A stretch of 14,138 bases of DNA. Origin: JAFDZV01 sp966128725. GTDB lineage: Bacteria; Bacteroidota; Ignavibacteria; OLB7. Under the pieces are notes generated by a model. That model searched no databases, was not told the origin of the DNA, and saw nothing but the letters and a program-made list of their open reading frames with translations. The position numbers were made by a program, and so were the translations under genes. The stretch lies in the NCBI GenBank assembly GCA_966128725.1, contig CBHYLN010000142.1, positions 1-14,138 of the forward strand, read 5' to 3'. Position 1 is the stretch's first letter. Each line of letters starts with the position of its first letter. Of this stretch, positions 1 to 8,601 are shown piece after piece.

Positions 1-84
1 GTGGCCACGGCCGGGGTTACGTAACTTCCCAAGATGCTGACGGTGACGAATTAATCCCGGTCGGATAGCTACTATAAACCGAGG

Positions 85-115
85 GTGGGCCTTTCACGTA
101 TTGTGAACGGCCCAC
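85..115 (-). terminator. Hairpin downstream of the TonB gene, possible terminator
   Basis: A 7-bp stem (GTGGGCC/GGCCCAC), one mismatch, a further 5-bp stem (TTCAC/GTGAA) and a 5-base loop. It lies about 80 bases past the stop codon of the minus-strand TonB gene. The minus-strand tail (CTCGGTTTATAG) has only a short T run, so intrinsic termination would be weak. The rest of 1-196 holds no gene I can support, only a 10-base palindrome GTTACGTAAC at 16-25. Confidence 0.4.
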
Positions 116-196
116 GTTGCTTCTGTATCGCTTCGCACCAAGATGCCCGGCAGCACGTCGCCAGCGGGCGTACCCGCCAACGCTGTCGGCGCGCGC

Positions 197-1000
197 TCAG
201 CGCAACTGGAAGGTAAACGGGATCTGTGCCTGCTGGGCAACCTGCGGAACGTCATCCGGCAGGGGACGGGCCTTCGCGCGTCGCAGGCCGGCAATCGCGG
301 CGGCCACAAGCGCGGGATCGGCACGCTTCACCGGCGTGATGTTGGTGACGGCACCATTGGGCATCACGGTGAACCGCAGCACAACGGTGCCGGTTACGTT
401 GCTGCTTCCGGGATAGGTTGCGCGCGGGCGCACCTCCCATCCACGGCTGCCCATGCCGCTGGCGCCACCAACGCCCACACTGAGACCACCACCGCCACCG
501 GCCGGACGGTCGCCCGTTCCTTCAACATTCTGGCCGCGGGTGCCTGTTGCCACGCTCGACTTGCTGGTATCACGACGGTCACCGGCCAGCGCGGGCGGTG
601 TTGTTGGCTTTGCCACCGGCTTGATCCTGTCGGGGTTCTTGATGTCCACATTACGCTTGGGATCGGGCCGGTCGTGCGAATGGTCAGGAACGGCATTCGG
701 ATGCCCGCGTTGAGCGCGCCCCAGCGGCTTATCGGAGTCCGGCGCGCCGCCGCCTTCGGCCCCCTGCTTGCCGGGATTATCGGCAAGACGAATGGCCAGA
801 AATGTGGTATCAACTTTCGGTCGCGGCAGTTCGGCCAGGCGAACGTGCTCGCGCGATGTATCGGGCTCGCCCAACAGGAAATACCCGATCACGAAGGCGT
901 GAAAGGCAACGGAGATACCAAACGCAATGGCGAGATGGCGGTTGTAACTCCGCTTCAACTCGGCCGCGCCGTATCCCGATTGTTCCTGTAAATGTTCCAT
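197..1000 (-). CDS. TonB-family energy transducer
   Basis: Probable TonB-type protein that passes proton-motive energy from an inner-membrane ExbB/ExbD motor to outer-membrane proteins. Visible in the 267 residues: a short cytoplasmic N-terminus; one membrane helix at about 23-43 with a serine and histidine four apart (S30, H34), the spacing of the conserved Ser/His pair in the E. coli TonB helix; a long periplasmic linker rich in Pro, Lys, Asp and Gly, including a poly-glycine stretch; and a C-terminal TonB domain (about 190-267) with the typical YPG...GTVVLRFTV...G start and a final PFTFQLR strand. The ATG at 1000 is taken as the start. A TTG six bases upstream is in frame and has a better spaced GAGAG, so it may be used instead. 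The gene follows the barrel gene by 77 bases on the same strand, suggesting cotranscription. No exbB or exbD lies in the window. The exact partner is inferred. Confidence 0.88.
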   Translation of the reverse strand: MEHLQEQSGYGAAELKRSYNRHLAIAFGISVAFHAFVIGYFLLGEPDTSREHVRLAELPRPKVDTTFLAIRLADNPGKQGAEGGGAPDSDKPLGRAQRGHPNAVPDHSHDRPDPKRNVDIKNPDRIKPVAKPTTPPALAGDRRDTSKSSVATGTRGQNVEGTGDRPAGGGGGLSVGVGGASGMGSRGWEVRPRATYPGSSNVTGTVVLRFTVMPNGAVTNITPVKRADPALVAAAIAGLRRAKARPLPDDVPQVAQQAQIPFTFQLR

Positions 1001-1077
1001 GGCCAATTCAATACTCTCGAAATCCGAAACGGTTTACTCCCGTTGCTCACGCACCGCGCGCAGCCGTTACGTCCCTG

Positions 1078-2829
1078 CTACAGCGCCACACGCACACCGC
1101 CGCGCAGCTCGAATCCTGGCGCCGAATAATTCTGCCAACGCTGGTAGCTGTAGCCAATCGCGTTATCCAGTTCAATAAACGCCTTCAACCTGTCGAACAG
1201 CCGGTACGAGGCGCCGCCGCCAATCAGTAGACGCGGTCCCACGCGTTGTGCATCAACCGGCAGCGACGTTGTTGCAAGAACCGTTCGTTGCTCCGTTTGC
1301 GCCGCCAGCGTTCCGAAGATATCAATCCGGTCGTTGAAGCGGTAGCCTGCCCGCACACGGAGATCGACGGCCGGGGTCATCGGCACATCAACGCTGGAAT
1401 CGGCCACACGCGAGGAACGGAAAATCCCCTCGCATTGCAGCTCGAGATCCTCGGCAAGCTGCACGGTAGCCGTAGCCGCCAGCCCGACAATCGAAGCATC
1501 CACGTGCTCCACAACCAACGTACCGGGAGCAGTCGCCACAACGGCGGGCAGATTCTCGATGGTTTGATAGAACAGCCGCGCGTCCAATGCAACCGTACCG
1601 ATTGTGGCCGCGGTGCCAAAAGCGACGTTCACCGGAATGCGTTCAGGGTGAAGCGTGATCTCACGCTCCACATACGGGGCCAGCATCACCTGCTCGCGGT
1701 ACGATGGGCCACGCAGCTCCGGAGCAAACCATGCATACAGCGCCAGGGTTGGGGCGAGCGAATACCGCGCCGAAAGACGTGGCATCACCAGGCCTGCCGA
1801 ACCGCTGTCCGAGTTCTCTCCCTGCGCCGCAACAATGCCGCCGGTAAGCACGGTCCGCTCGTTGGCACGGTACTCAACCTCGGCCATCGCCGAGAGGTAC
1901 GACGGCGTCTGCGTGGCCACACCATAACGCAACGATGTGCTGGCGAACACAAATCCCGCGCGCAGCTCCAGGGCCGAATCAACCCGCGTGCCGGCCGACA
2001 GGTTGAACAGCGGAACGGTGGCGGAAGCCTCGGCCGTTGTATCGGATCGCGTGTCGGCAACACTGGTCTGCGAGATGTTCAGGCCCAGCGAGTAATGTAT
2101 CGAGCCCGAGGCTTCGTCGCGCATGGTAAGCGCGATTGTGCTCGCCGTACGCGAACGATCAACCGCGCCGGCCGCGCGGCCGTACAACGAATACGAATCG
2201 CTGCTGTAATCCACCCCCGCCGACAGACGGAACCGGCCGATCGGCGAACCCTCGTCGCCGAGCAACAGGCTGCCGTGTGCCCCAAGCAGAACCGACGTGG
2301 CCTTGGCGCTGTCAACGTGCCCGGCCGTATTGCGGAAGTCAACCCCGGCGCCCAGATCGTATGCGGGGCGCACATACTCGCCGCTGATCAGCACACGCGG
2401 CGATATGTATGTGCCAAGGCTGGCCTCGGCCGCAACACGTAGCGGCTGTTCGAACTCCCGGTATCCCGGAAGCGCGCCGCCAGGCCCCCCAAGGTTGGAG
2501 ATCCGCTCGGCGAACAGCAACGAGTCGCCGGCCGGAAGGCGATACACCGAGGTATCCAGCACTTCGCCCTTGCGGGCCTTTGGCAACACCACCGTACGCT
2601 TGCCGATCACCGTAACGTTCTCGATCTCCAACGTCGGCAACGAACCACCTCCCGGCCCCTGCGCCAGCACCGGCATCACCGATCCCAACAGGATCAGCAA
2701 CCCCACCGGGCACAGCGCACGGCCAGCCACGCGCGGCGATTGCGCGATTGTTCGCGGGCGCAACTCCCGGCTACGAACGTTGTTGATCACACGGAATCCC
2801 ATCTGGTCGCGATCGTTGGTCTCGTTCAC
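1078..2829 (-). CDS. Outer-membrane beta-barrel protein with TonB-box-like N-terminus
   Basis: 583 residues. An N-terminal export signal ends near 56/57 (VLA before Q), after a long basic n-region. The next segment, ENVTVIGKR at about 70-78, resembles a TonB box or the start of a TonB-receptor plug. No recognisable plug domain of the usual 120 or so residues follows. From about 130 to the end the sequence alternates polar and hydrophobic residues with many Gly, Tyr and Arg, as in a transmembrane beta-barrel, ending in a strand that terminates RVAL. The GTG start overlaps the stop of the upstream TPR gene (GTGA), which indicates translational coupling. An ATG at 2802 is a possible alternative start. 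A TonB gene follows, so a TonB-dependent transporter or an energised barrel is a reasonable inference. The substrate is unknown. The stop is TAG. Confidence 0.8.
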   Translation of the reverse strand: MNETNDRDQMGFRVINNVRSRELRPRTIAQSPRVAGRALCPVGLLILLGSVMPVLAQGPGGGSLPTLEIENVTVIGKRTVVLPKARKGEVLDTSVYRLPAGDSLLFAERISNLGGPGGALPGYREFEQPLRVAAEASLGTYISPRVLISGEYVRPAYDLGAGVDFRNTAGHVDSAKATSVLLGAHGSLLLGDEGSPIGRFRLSAGVDYSSDSYSLYGRAAGAVDRSRTASTIALTMRDEASGSIHYSLGLNISQTSVADTRSDTTAEASATVPLFNLSAGTRVDSALELRAGFVFASTSLRYGVATQTPSYLSAMAEVEYRANERTVLTGGIVAAQGENSDSGSAGLVMPRLSARYSLAPTLALYAWFAPELRGPSYREQVMLAPYVEREITLHPERIPVNVAFGTAATIGTVALDARLFYQTIENLPAVVATAPGTLVVEHVDASIVGLAATATVQLAEDLELQCEGIFRSSRVADSSVDVPMTPAVDLRVRAGYRFNDRIDIFGTLAAQTEQRTVLATTSLPVDAQRVGPRLLIGGGASYRLFDRLKAFIELDNAIGYSYQRWQNYSAPGFELRGGVRVAL

Positions 2830-5800
2830 TTCTTCAGCTTCTTCAGGCGTGTTTCGGCCTCGGCACGCACCGTGGCGTTCTCGGCATTGGCAACAAGCCC
2901 GTTATAGATCTCGCGCGCGGCGCTGTAATTGGTGAGCTGCTCGTACACGGCTCCGGTAAGCAGCGCCCCGGGTTCGGCGAACTCCGGGAACGTTGCGAAG
3001 TCGTTCACCAGCCGCCGCAGCTCGGCCAGCGCGCCCGAATAATCCTTGGCGCGAAACAGGATTTCGCCCCGTGCCAGCAATGCCTCGGCGGCAACATCAT
3101 CCAATCGCCGCGCCACCACAGCGGCAAGCAGTTCCAATGCACGATCGTTCTGGCCACGCGCGGCAACCAGCCTGGCATACAGCAGGCGGCTGCGATCCAG
3201 AACCAGATCCTCCTCGGCACCGGCGCTGTCGGCTTTCAACACCAGACGCAGTTGTTCGGTGGCCGTTGCGGTATCCTTCAGGGCAAGGCGCGCAACGGCA
3301 AGCCCGTAGCGGGCCTCGGCCAACCTGTCCGAGCCCGGATATCGCTCGATGAAGCGTTCGTAGTCGGCCCCGGCGGGCGCCCAGGCAGCCGCTCGCAGGC
3401 GAAGGCCCGCAGCCTCGATCGACGCTCGTTCGGCGGCTTCGCTCTCGGGGAACCGCGTGCCCACGCTTTCGTACACCGCCAGCGCGGTATCACGATGCCC
3501 CATGTATTCGTGCGCGCGCCCGATGCCGAACACAGCCTCGGGCACCAGCGGGCTTTGCGGGTACTCCTCGATCAACCGCGAGAATCGGGTAACGGCCTCC
3601 GGGTAATTCCCCCCTTCCAACACGATTGTCGCCTTCCGGAAATTCAATGAATCCGGCGGCAGCCGATTCGGATTGCGCGTCTGGAAACTATCGATGATCG
3701 CAACCGCCTCGGCACCGCGATCCACCGCGTTCAGCGTAAAGCGCACGGCATCCAGCGCTTCCGGGACAATCGTGCTGTTGGGATACTGGTCCAGCACGCG
3801 ACGGTAATACGCCAGGGCGCTGTCGTACTGCTCCAGATTGTAGAACGCGTCGCCCATCGTGAAGGTAGCCTGCGGAAGAAGCTGGCTTGCAGGGTAACCG
3901 GCAACGAAGCGCTGCAGTTCAACAATCGCCAGCGAGTCCATCTCCTTCTCGTGGTAGATCGATCCGATATTGTAGGCGTAGGCGTCGCGCAACGGCGAGT
4001 TCGGATAATCGGCGATGAGCTTGCGGAAGGTTTCCACCGCACGATCGATCTGCCCCATCTGGAGGAACACATCGGCCAGACGGAAACGTGATTCCTCGTC
4101 GCGCGCGCCTTTGCCCGCACGCCCGCCGATGGATTCGTACGTGGCGATCGCCTTGTCGAGTTGGCCCATCAGGCGATAACAATCGGCCAGGCGAATCGTG
4201 GCCTCGGTGGCCAGATCGCTCTTCGGATGCTTCTGGGTGAAGTCATCGAAGGCCAGCGCGGCGCCCTTGAAATCCTTCTGCTGCAAGCGCGACCACGCAA
4301 GGCCGTACCGTGCGGACTCGCTCCAGGGGCCGGCCGATGCGCGCTCCAGATACGTGCCGTAGTAACGCTCGGCTTCCTCGTAGGAATGATCCTGATACAG
4401 CGCTTCGCCAAGCCAGAACGTGGCATCGCCGGCATCGGGGCCTTTGCCGTGTTCGGAAACGTATTCGCGGAAGCGATCGATGGCGCTGCGGAACCGGCCA
4501 ACCCGATACAGCATCAACCCTTCGCGAAACAGTGAGCGTCGATACAGATCGCCTGCGCCGCCGGTGCGCCGCGCGCGCGCGAAGTTGTACTGCGCGTTGG
4601 TGGCATCGCCCATCGCCGCATAGGATTCGGCAAGCAGGTAATATGAGTCGGCCCGGATCTCGCTCTCCGGGAATTGCCGCGCGGCCACCAGCAGATAGTG
4701 CCGCGCCGAATCGTAGTTGGCCCGCCGGTAGAAATAGCGGCCAAGCTGATAGTTGGCGTTGTCGCTGAAGGATTCGTACGGCAGGCGTGCAAGCATTGCC
4801 TGGAATGTGCGTACGGCGCTGGCGGTATCACCCTTGGAAAGCTGGATGGCCCCAACCTGATACGACGATGCCGCCGCTATCGAGTCGATACCGTTCTCCA
4901 GCGAACGGAAGGCGGCAATCGCCTCATCATACCGCACCATGTTCAGCAGCGCCCAACCGATACCGTAGCGCACCTGGCGCAGGCGCGGGCTGCGCGGGAA
5001 CTCGCGCACGAACTCCGTGTTGTAGCGCAGCGCTTCATCGTACCGTTCCAGTACCGAGCTCATCTCGCCCAGATAGAACATCTGCTCCTCGCGTTGCCGA
5101 TCCGATCGCGGTGTAAGGCTGTTCAGCAGGCGTATCGCCGATTCGGCATTGCCGCGCCGCGCCTCGATCACCCCCAACCGCAACCGGGCATCCAACTGCA
5201 GCTCGCTGCCGGGATCATCGGCAATGGCGCGATACAGCGCCGCGGCCGTATCCAACGCACCACGCGATTCCATCATCCACGCCAGCAGGTACCGCGCATC
5301 CGTACGATAGGGGGCGGCGAAATTTTCGGTGGGCTGCATGGAGCGCCCGGCAAGCGGAATGGCCGCGTCCAGTTTGCCACGCTCGGCCAGGATACGCGCA
5401 CGCCAGTACCAGGGGTCGATCTGCCCCACACCCTCATCCAGTCCCGACAGGGTCCGCTCGGCAAGCGCCGTATCGCCCATCTGATACAGCGCCACACCAA
5501 GCAGGTAGCCTACCTCGTAGGCGCGATGATCGTCCGGGTAACCGGCAAGGAATCGCCCACATGCCGCGCGCGCCGGCGAGTACCGTTCGATCGCGAAGTT
5601 TCCCCTGGCCTGCAAGTACAGCGCGTCGGCCAGTGGCTCGCCGGGGCTTGCGGAGTCGATCGCGGGCTCCAGCTCGGCCAGCGCCCTGCCGTAACTCCCC
5701 TCGGCGTAAAACACCTCGGCGGCATGCACGGCACGCGCCAGCGTCCGCGATTGTTCAACACGGGGCTGCGCAACCATGGTTGCGATCGATGCGACCGATA

Positions 5801-5849
5801 GAAACGTAAGAACGGAGACGAGTTTCACGGAGGTCGATGAAGTCACCAT
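2826..5849 (-). CDS. Large exported tetratricopeptide-repeat protein
   Basis: About 1007 residues from the chosen ATG. The signal peptide is roughly residues 1-27, cleaved at MVA before Q. Almost all the rest is tandem TPR-type helical hairpins of about 34-36 residues, with recurring A..Y..., YP.S....A and Y.LG..Y signatures like those of BamD and YbgF-type periplasmic TPRs. It is therefore probably a periplasmic or outer-membrane-associated scaffold rather than an enzyme. A GTG at 5879 extends the frame by 10 residues, but the ATG at 5849 gives a better signal peptide. Neither start has a clear Shine-Dalgarno sequence. It is first in a probable operon with the barrel protein (4-base overlap) and TonB, so it may organise that complex. 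A -7-like octamer lies 69 bases upstream. The TPR assignment is firm and the role is inference. Confidence 0.9.
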   Translation of the reverse strand: MVTSSTSVKLVSVLTFLSVASIATMVAQPRVEQSRTLARAVHAAEVFYAEGSYGRALAELEPAIDSASPGEPLADALYLQARGNFAIERYSPARAACGRFLAGYPDDHRAYEVGYLLGVALYQMGDTALAERTLSGLDEGVGQIDPWYWRARILAERGKLDAAIPLAGRSMQPTENFAAPYRTDARYLLAWMMESRGALDTAAALYRAIADDPGSELQLDARLRLGVIEARRGNAESAIRLLNSLTPRSDRQREEQMFYLGEMSSVLERYDEALRYNTEFVREFPRSPRLRQVRYGIGWALLNMVRYDEAIAAFRSLENGIDSIAAASSYQVGAIQLSKGDTASAVRTFQAMLARLPYESFSDNANYQLGRYFYRRANYDSARHYLLVAARQFPESEIRADSYYLLAESYAAMGDATNAQYNFARARRTGGAGDLYRRSLFREGLMLYRVGRFRSAIDRFREYVSEHGKGPDAGDATFWLGEALYQDHSYEEAERYYGTYLERASAGPWSESARYGLAWSRLQQKDFKGAALAFDDFTQKHPKSDLATEATIRLADCYRLMGQLDKAIATYESIGGRAGKGARDEESRFRLADVFLQMGQIDRAVETFRKLIADYPNSPLRDAYAYNIGSIYHEKEMDSLAIVELQRFVAGYPASQLLPQATFTMGDAFYNLEQYDSALAYYRRVLDQYPNSTIVPEALDAVRFTLNAVDRGAEAVAIIDSFQTRNPNRLPPDSLNFRKATIVLEGGNYPEAVTRFSRLIEEYPQSPLVPEAVFGIGRAHEYMGHRDTALAVYESVGTRFPESEAAERASIEAAGLRLRAAAWAPAGADYERFIERYPGSDRLAEARYGLAVARLALKDTATATEQLRLVLKADSAGAEEDLVLDRSRLLYARLVAARGQNDRALELLAAVVARRLDDVAAEALLARGEILFRAKDYSGALAELRRLVNDFATFPEFAEPGALLTGAVYEQLTNYSAAREIYNGLVANAENATVRAEAETRLKKLKK

Positions 5850-5917
5850 GCCGGAGGCCCGCTGCAAGGCACTGGGCACACCGGCAAAACATGAACAATT
5901 GAAGAACGGACTGCCCG

Positions 5918-5925
5918 CAAAGATA
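5918..5925 (-). promoter_or_regulatory. Candidate -7 promoter element for the TPR operon
   Basis: The minus strand reads TATCTTTG, a full match to the Bacteroidota -7 consensus TAnnTTTG. Transcription would begin a few bases downstream, giving a leader of about 60 bases before the ATG at 5849. I see no convincing TTTG -33 element at the usual spacing. Confidence 0.45.
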
Positions 5926-5968
5926 GCCAGAATCCGGCTGACAGACGGGCGCTAAGCCGCATGGATAC

Positions 5969-5976
5969 TATCTTTG
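5969..5976 (+). promoter_or_regulatory. Candidate -7 promoter element for the potassium channel gene
   Basis: The plus strand reads TATCTTTG, the same octamer as the element facing the opposite way at 5918-5925. It lies 25 bases before the channel ATG, implying a leader of roughly 20 bases. No clear -33 element is visible. Confidence 0.45.
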
Positions 5977-6001
5977 TCGCCGATCGAAGGTTACGCCGAC
6001 A

Positions 6002-6916
6002 ATGCAAAAGGGATCGAGTACCGTGAACAACCAATCGCATCACCAGCCACGCTCGGCAACCGGCACCCATGTGCATGACGCAGGCCCAACCGAAGCGCAA
6101 CAGCCCGCCGGGCCTGAAGGCCCGTTCCGCAATGCACGCCGCTACACGTATTCGTTACTCCACAGCCCCGAAATCGACACCCGCCTGGAGTTCTACGTTC
6201 GTGTTGGCATCGCCACGTTGATTGTACTGAATGTGCTGGCCATCGTGCTGGAAAGCGTACGCGAGATCGACATGCAGTTCGCGGCCGTGTTCGAGGTGCT
6301 CGAAGTGGTCTCGGTATGTGTGTTCGCAACGGAGTACATCCTGCGCGTGTGGTCGGCGGTGGAGATGCCGCAATTCGCGCGCCCGATTATCGGCCGCCTG
6401 CGTTATGTGTTCTCCTTTTTCGCGCTGATCGATCTGCTTGCCATCCTTCCGTTTTTCCTGCACGCCTTCGGCACGTTCGATCTCCGCTTCGTGCGCGCGC
6501 TCCGGCTGATGCGGCTGATGCGCGTGCTGAAGCTGGGGCGGTATTCCGAATCGCTCGCGCTGCTCACGAAGGTTGTGCGCTCCAAGCGCGAGGATATCCT
6601 TGTCTCGCTGTTCGTGATCATCCTGATGCTGGTGCTCTCCTCATCGCTGATGTATTTCCTGGAGAACGAGCAACAGCCGGACAAGTTCCCGAACATTCCG
6701 GCCTCGCTGTGGTGGGGCGTGGCAACGCTTACAACGGTTGGGTACGGCGATGTCTATCCGATCACCGCGGCGGGGAAAGTCTGCTCGGCGGTAATCGCGC
6801 TGCTCGGCATCGGCCTTGTGGCGCTCCCCTCCGGCCTGATCGTGGCGGGATTCGTGGAGGAATTGCAGGCCCGGAAGGAGCAACGAACCTGCCCCCACTG
6901 CGGCAAGCCGATATAA
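6002..6916 (+). CDS. Voltage-gated potassium channel (six-helix ion transporter)
   Basis: 304 residues with the full layout of a Kv-type channel: a polar N-terminus (1-60), S1 at about 66-85, S2 94-115, S3 135-154, an S4 voltage sensor 159-180, S5 198-220, a pore loop with the selectivity filter TVGYGD at 245-250, and S6 258-284. S4 carries a positive residue at every third position (R162, R165, R168, R171, R174, K177, R180), the pattern expected of a real voltage sensor. It would form a tetramer in the inner membrane and conduct potassium. The last eight residues are CPHCGKPI, half of a zinc ribbon. The ATG at 6002 is used. A GTG at 6023 is in frame. The gene is alone on its strand, divergent from the TPR operon and convergent with the OmpA gene. 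Confidence 0.95.
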   Translation: MQKGSSTVNNQSHHQPRSATGTHVHDAGPTEAQQPAGPEGPFRNARRYTYSLLHSPEIDTRLEFYVRVGIATLIVLNVLAIVLESVREIDMQFAAVFEVLEVVSVCVFATEYILRVWSAVEMPQFARPIIGRLRYVFSFFALIDLLAILPFFLHAFGTFDLRFVRALRLMRLMRVLKLGRYSESLALLTKVVRSKREDILVSLFVIILMLVLSSSLMYFLENEQQPDKFPNIPASLWWGVATLTTVGYGDVYPITAAGKVCSAVIALLGIGLVALPSGLIVAGFVEELQARKEQRTCPHCGKPI

Positions 6917-6953
6917 CACCCGGGCACGCCGGCCGCTTGCAACCACCTACCGC

Positions 6954-6997
6954 AAAAAAACGGTGAAGGCCCGGCAACAACTGCCAGGCCTTCACCG
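6954..6997 (-). terminator. Intrinsic terminator of the OmpA/PD40 gene
   Basis: An 11-bp perfect stem (6961-6971 with 6987-6997), one mismatch, a further 4-bp stem and loop ACAAC. On the minus strand the hairpin is followed directly by seven T residues (A run at 6954-6960), 45 bases after the stop of the gene ending at 7042. In the plus direction, after the potassium channel gene, only a short T run follows, so it may act weakly both ways. Confidence 0.88.
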
Positions 6998-7041
6998 AAC
7001 CGTTTCCTTGCTCGCAACGCGGCCAATGCTGTCGGCGGGCG

Positions 7042-8574
7042 CTACTCCTTCACACGGAATTCCACACGCCGGTTGCGGGCGCGCCCATCCTCGGTGCCAT
7101 TGTCGTCCACCGGCTGATCCTCGCCGTATCCGCGCGCCTCAAGGCGGGCGGCCTCCACGGACTTGTTCAGCAGGTATCGCCGCACGGCCTCGGCCCGGTT
7201 CTTCGAGAGCGTTTGATTGAACGGCGCGGAGCCCACCGAATCGGTATGGCCCGCGATCTCGCCGCGCACGTCCGGGTGCGCCTTCAGGAAATCCACCAGC
7301 CGATTCAGCTCCGGTATCGATTCGCTCTTGAGATCGTCCTTGTTGTAATCGAAGTACACCAGCAACCGCACATTGCCCCGGTTGGAGGGGAACAGCGCGA
7401 TGTCCTTCTTCACATCCTTCGCCGCCGCGTTCGGGCTTACCGAATATTCGTCGGAGTAGAAAATGTAGTCCGGCGAGCTGGCCGTGATCGAGTACCGCCG
7501 CCCACGCTGAAGCAGCACGTAGTAATCGCCGGTGCGGTCGTCGGTGTGATAGGTTGCCACAACCTCGCCGGAACTGATATCGGTCACGATAATCTCGGCA
7601 GCCACCGGCTTGTGCGTGATCGCATCGGTAACAACGCCCGCCACGGTAACCATGGCTTCAGGCGGGAATGGATTGGGATAGGCGAGATAGATGTCCAGGT
7701 CGCCCGCCTGGTCCGACGTGAAATATCCGTTCTTCGAGTTCGGCAGCGAGATGAAGTAGTACTCGTTGGCCGAGGAGTTGATGGGTGTGCCCAGGTTCTC
7801 AGGGCCGCCCCAACCGGTGCCGCGCTCGTTGCCGCCGCGCGCCACGAACAGATCGAAACCGCCGACGCCGCCGTGACCGTTGCTGGAAAAGAACAGCGAC
7901 TTGCTGTCCGGCGAAATGCTGGGGCTCAGTTCATCCAACGCGGTGTTGACCGGCGCTCCGATATTCACCGGCCGCGACCAGCCCGAGGCCGTGCGCTGCG
8001 TTACGTAGATGTCCACGCCACCGCGGCCGCCGGCGCGATCGCTGGCGAAGTACAACGTGCGGCCGTCGCTGGAAAGTGATGGCTGCGACTCCCACGCGGA
8101 GCTGTTCACCTCCGGGCCAAGATTGCGGACATTGCTCCACACACCGCCCACCAGTTCGGCCGAGTACAGATCGGTGCGCCCCTGCGCCGCATCGGCATCG
8201 GCGCCATCCCAATCGAGCGCGGCAAAAATCATGTACGTGCCGTCGGGTGTCAGTGTGGCGACCCCTATCTGGTCCGCCTCGTCCAGCGCATCCCCTTCCT
8301 CGGTGGGCGCCGTCCAGCCGTTGCTGGTGCGGGCCGTACGCCAAATACGTTGCGAACCGGATCGCGCCGAGGTAAACACAATGCTCTCGCCGCCACGCAG
8401 GGCAAACGGCGCAAGGTCATCATCGCCGGATGCGTTGAACGCCATGCCGGTGATCTTCACTTCGGGATGATTGGGCACCGGCAGCGAATCGGCGCGTTGC
8501 GGTACCTGGGCAAATGCGATTGATGTACATGCGGCCAGGGCCACCACAATCGCGAGAACGTTCTTCATTGTCAT
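7042..8574 (-). CDS. OmpA-family protein with PD40 propeller and carboxypeptidase-regulatory-like domain (PorE-like)
   Basis: 510 residues. The N-terminus has an export signal; both a lipobox LAAC (13-16) and a signal peptidase I site AFA before Q (22/23) are present, so lipoprotein status is open. Residues about 45-300 carry PD40/WD40-like blades with repeated FTSARSG, YFASDRAGG, FFSSNGHGG and YFTSDQAG motifs. Residues 308-395 look like a carboxypeptidase-regulatory-like beta-sandwich. Residues 402-510 are an OmpA C-terminal domain with the peptidoglycan-binding Asp445 and Arg460, 15 apart as in the family, and a final NRRVEF. It should tie the outer membrane to peptidoglycan. The domain order matches PorE of the T9SS except that the N-terminal TPR of PorE is missing. 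The start is set by GGAGGAA six bases upstream. It follows a barrel gene by 27 bases. Confidence 0.93.
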   Translation of the reverse strand: MTMKNVLAIVVALAACTSIAFAQVPQRADSLPVPNHPEVKITGMAFNASGDDDLAPFALRGGESIVFTSARSGSQRIWRTARTSNGWTAPTEEGDALDEADQIGVATLTPDGTYMIFAALDWDGADADAAQGRTDLYSAELVGGVWSNVRNLGPEVNSSAWESQPSLSSDGRTLYFASDRAGGRGGVDIYVTQRTASGWSRPVNIGAPVNTALDELSPSISPDSKSLFFSSNGHGGVGGFDLFVARGGNERGTGWGGPENLGTPINSSANEYYFISLPNSKNGYFTSDQAGDLDIYLAYPNPFPPEAMVTVAGVVTDAITHKPVAAEIIVTDISSGEVVATYHTDDRTGDYYVLLQRGRRYSITASSPDYIFYSDEYSVSPNAAAKDVKKDIALFPSNRGNVRLLVYFDYNKDDLKSESIPELNRLVDFLKAHPDVRGEIAGHTDSVGSAPFNQTLSKNRAEAVRRYLLNKSVEAARLEARGYGEDQPVDDNGTEDGRARNRRVEFRVKE

Positions 8575-8580
8575 ATCTGG

Positions 8581-8587
8581 TTCCTCC
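8581..8587 (-). promoter_or_regulatory. Ribosome binding site deciding the OmpA/PD40 start
   Basis: The minus strand reads GGAGGAA, ending six bases before the ATG at 8574. A second in-frame ATG at 8568 would be 12 bases away, so 8574 is favoured. It is the strongest Shine-Dalgarno I found on this strand. Confidence 0.7.
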
Positions 8588-8601
8588 GCCTCAACAAGGG
8601 A

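Noticed and set aside
16..25. GTTACGTAAC palindrome as a regulatory site
   Set aside because: A single 10-base palindrome with no gene start nearby and no second copy noticed. Chance is possible.
143..991. Long plus-strand reading frame (282 codons) opposite the TonB gene
   Set aside because: It is antisense to a clearly recognisable TonB protein, and its composition is rich in Gly, Arg and His without domains. High GC content makes such shadow frames common.
1246..2442. 398-codon plus-strand frame opposite the barrel gene
   Set aside because: Arginine-rich with no motif. The opposite strand has a signal peptide, barrel pattern and coupling to its neighbour.
4674..5801. 375-codon plus-strand frame opposite the TPR gene
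   Set aside because: Shadow of a TPR coding strand, with no start signal or recognisable domain.
7213..8079. 288-codon plus-strand frame opposite the OmpA/PD40 gene
   Set aside because: The opposite strand has clear PD40 and OmpA motifs. This frame is Arg- and Val-rich shadow.
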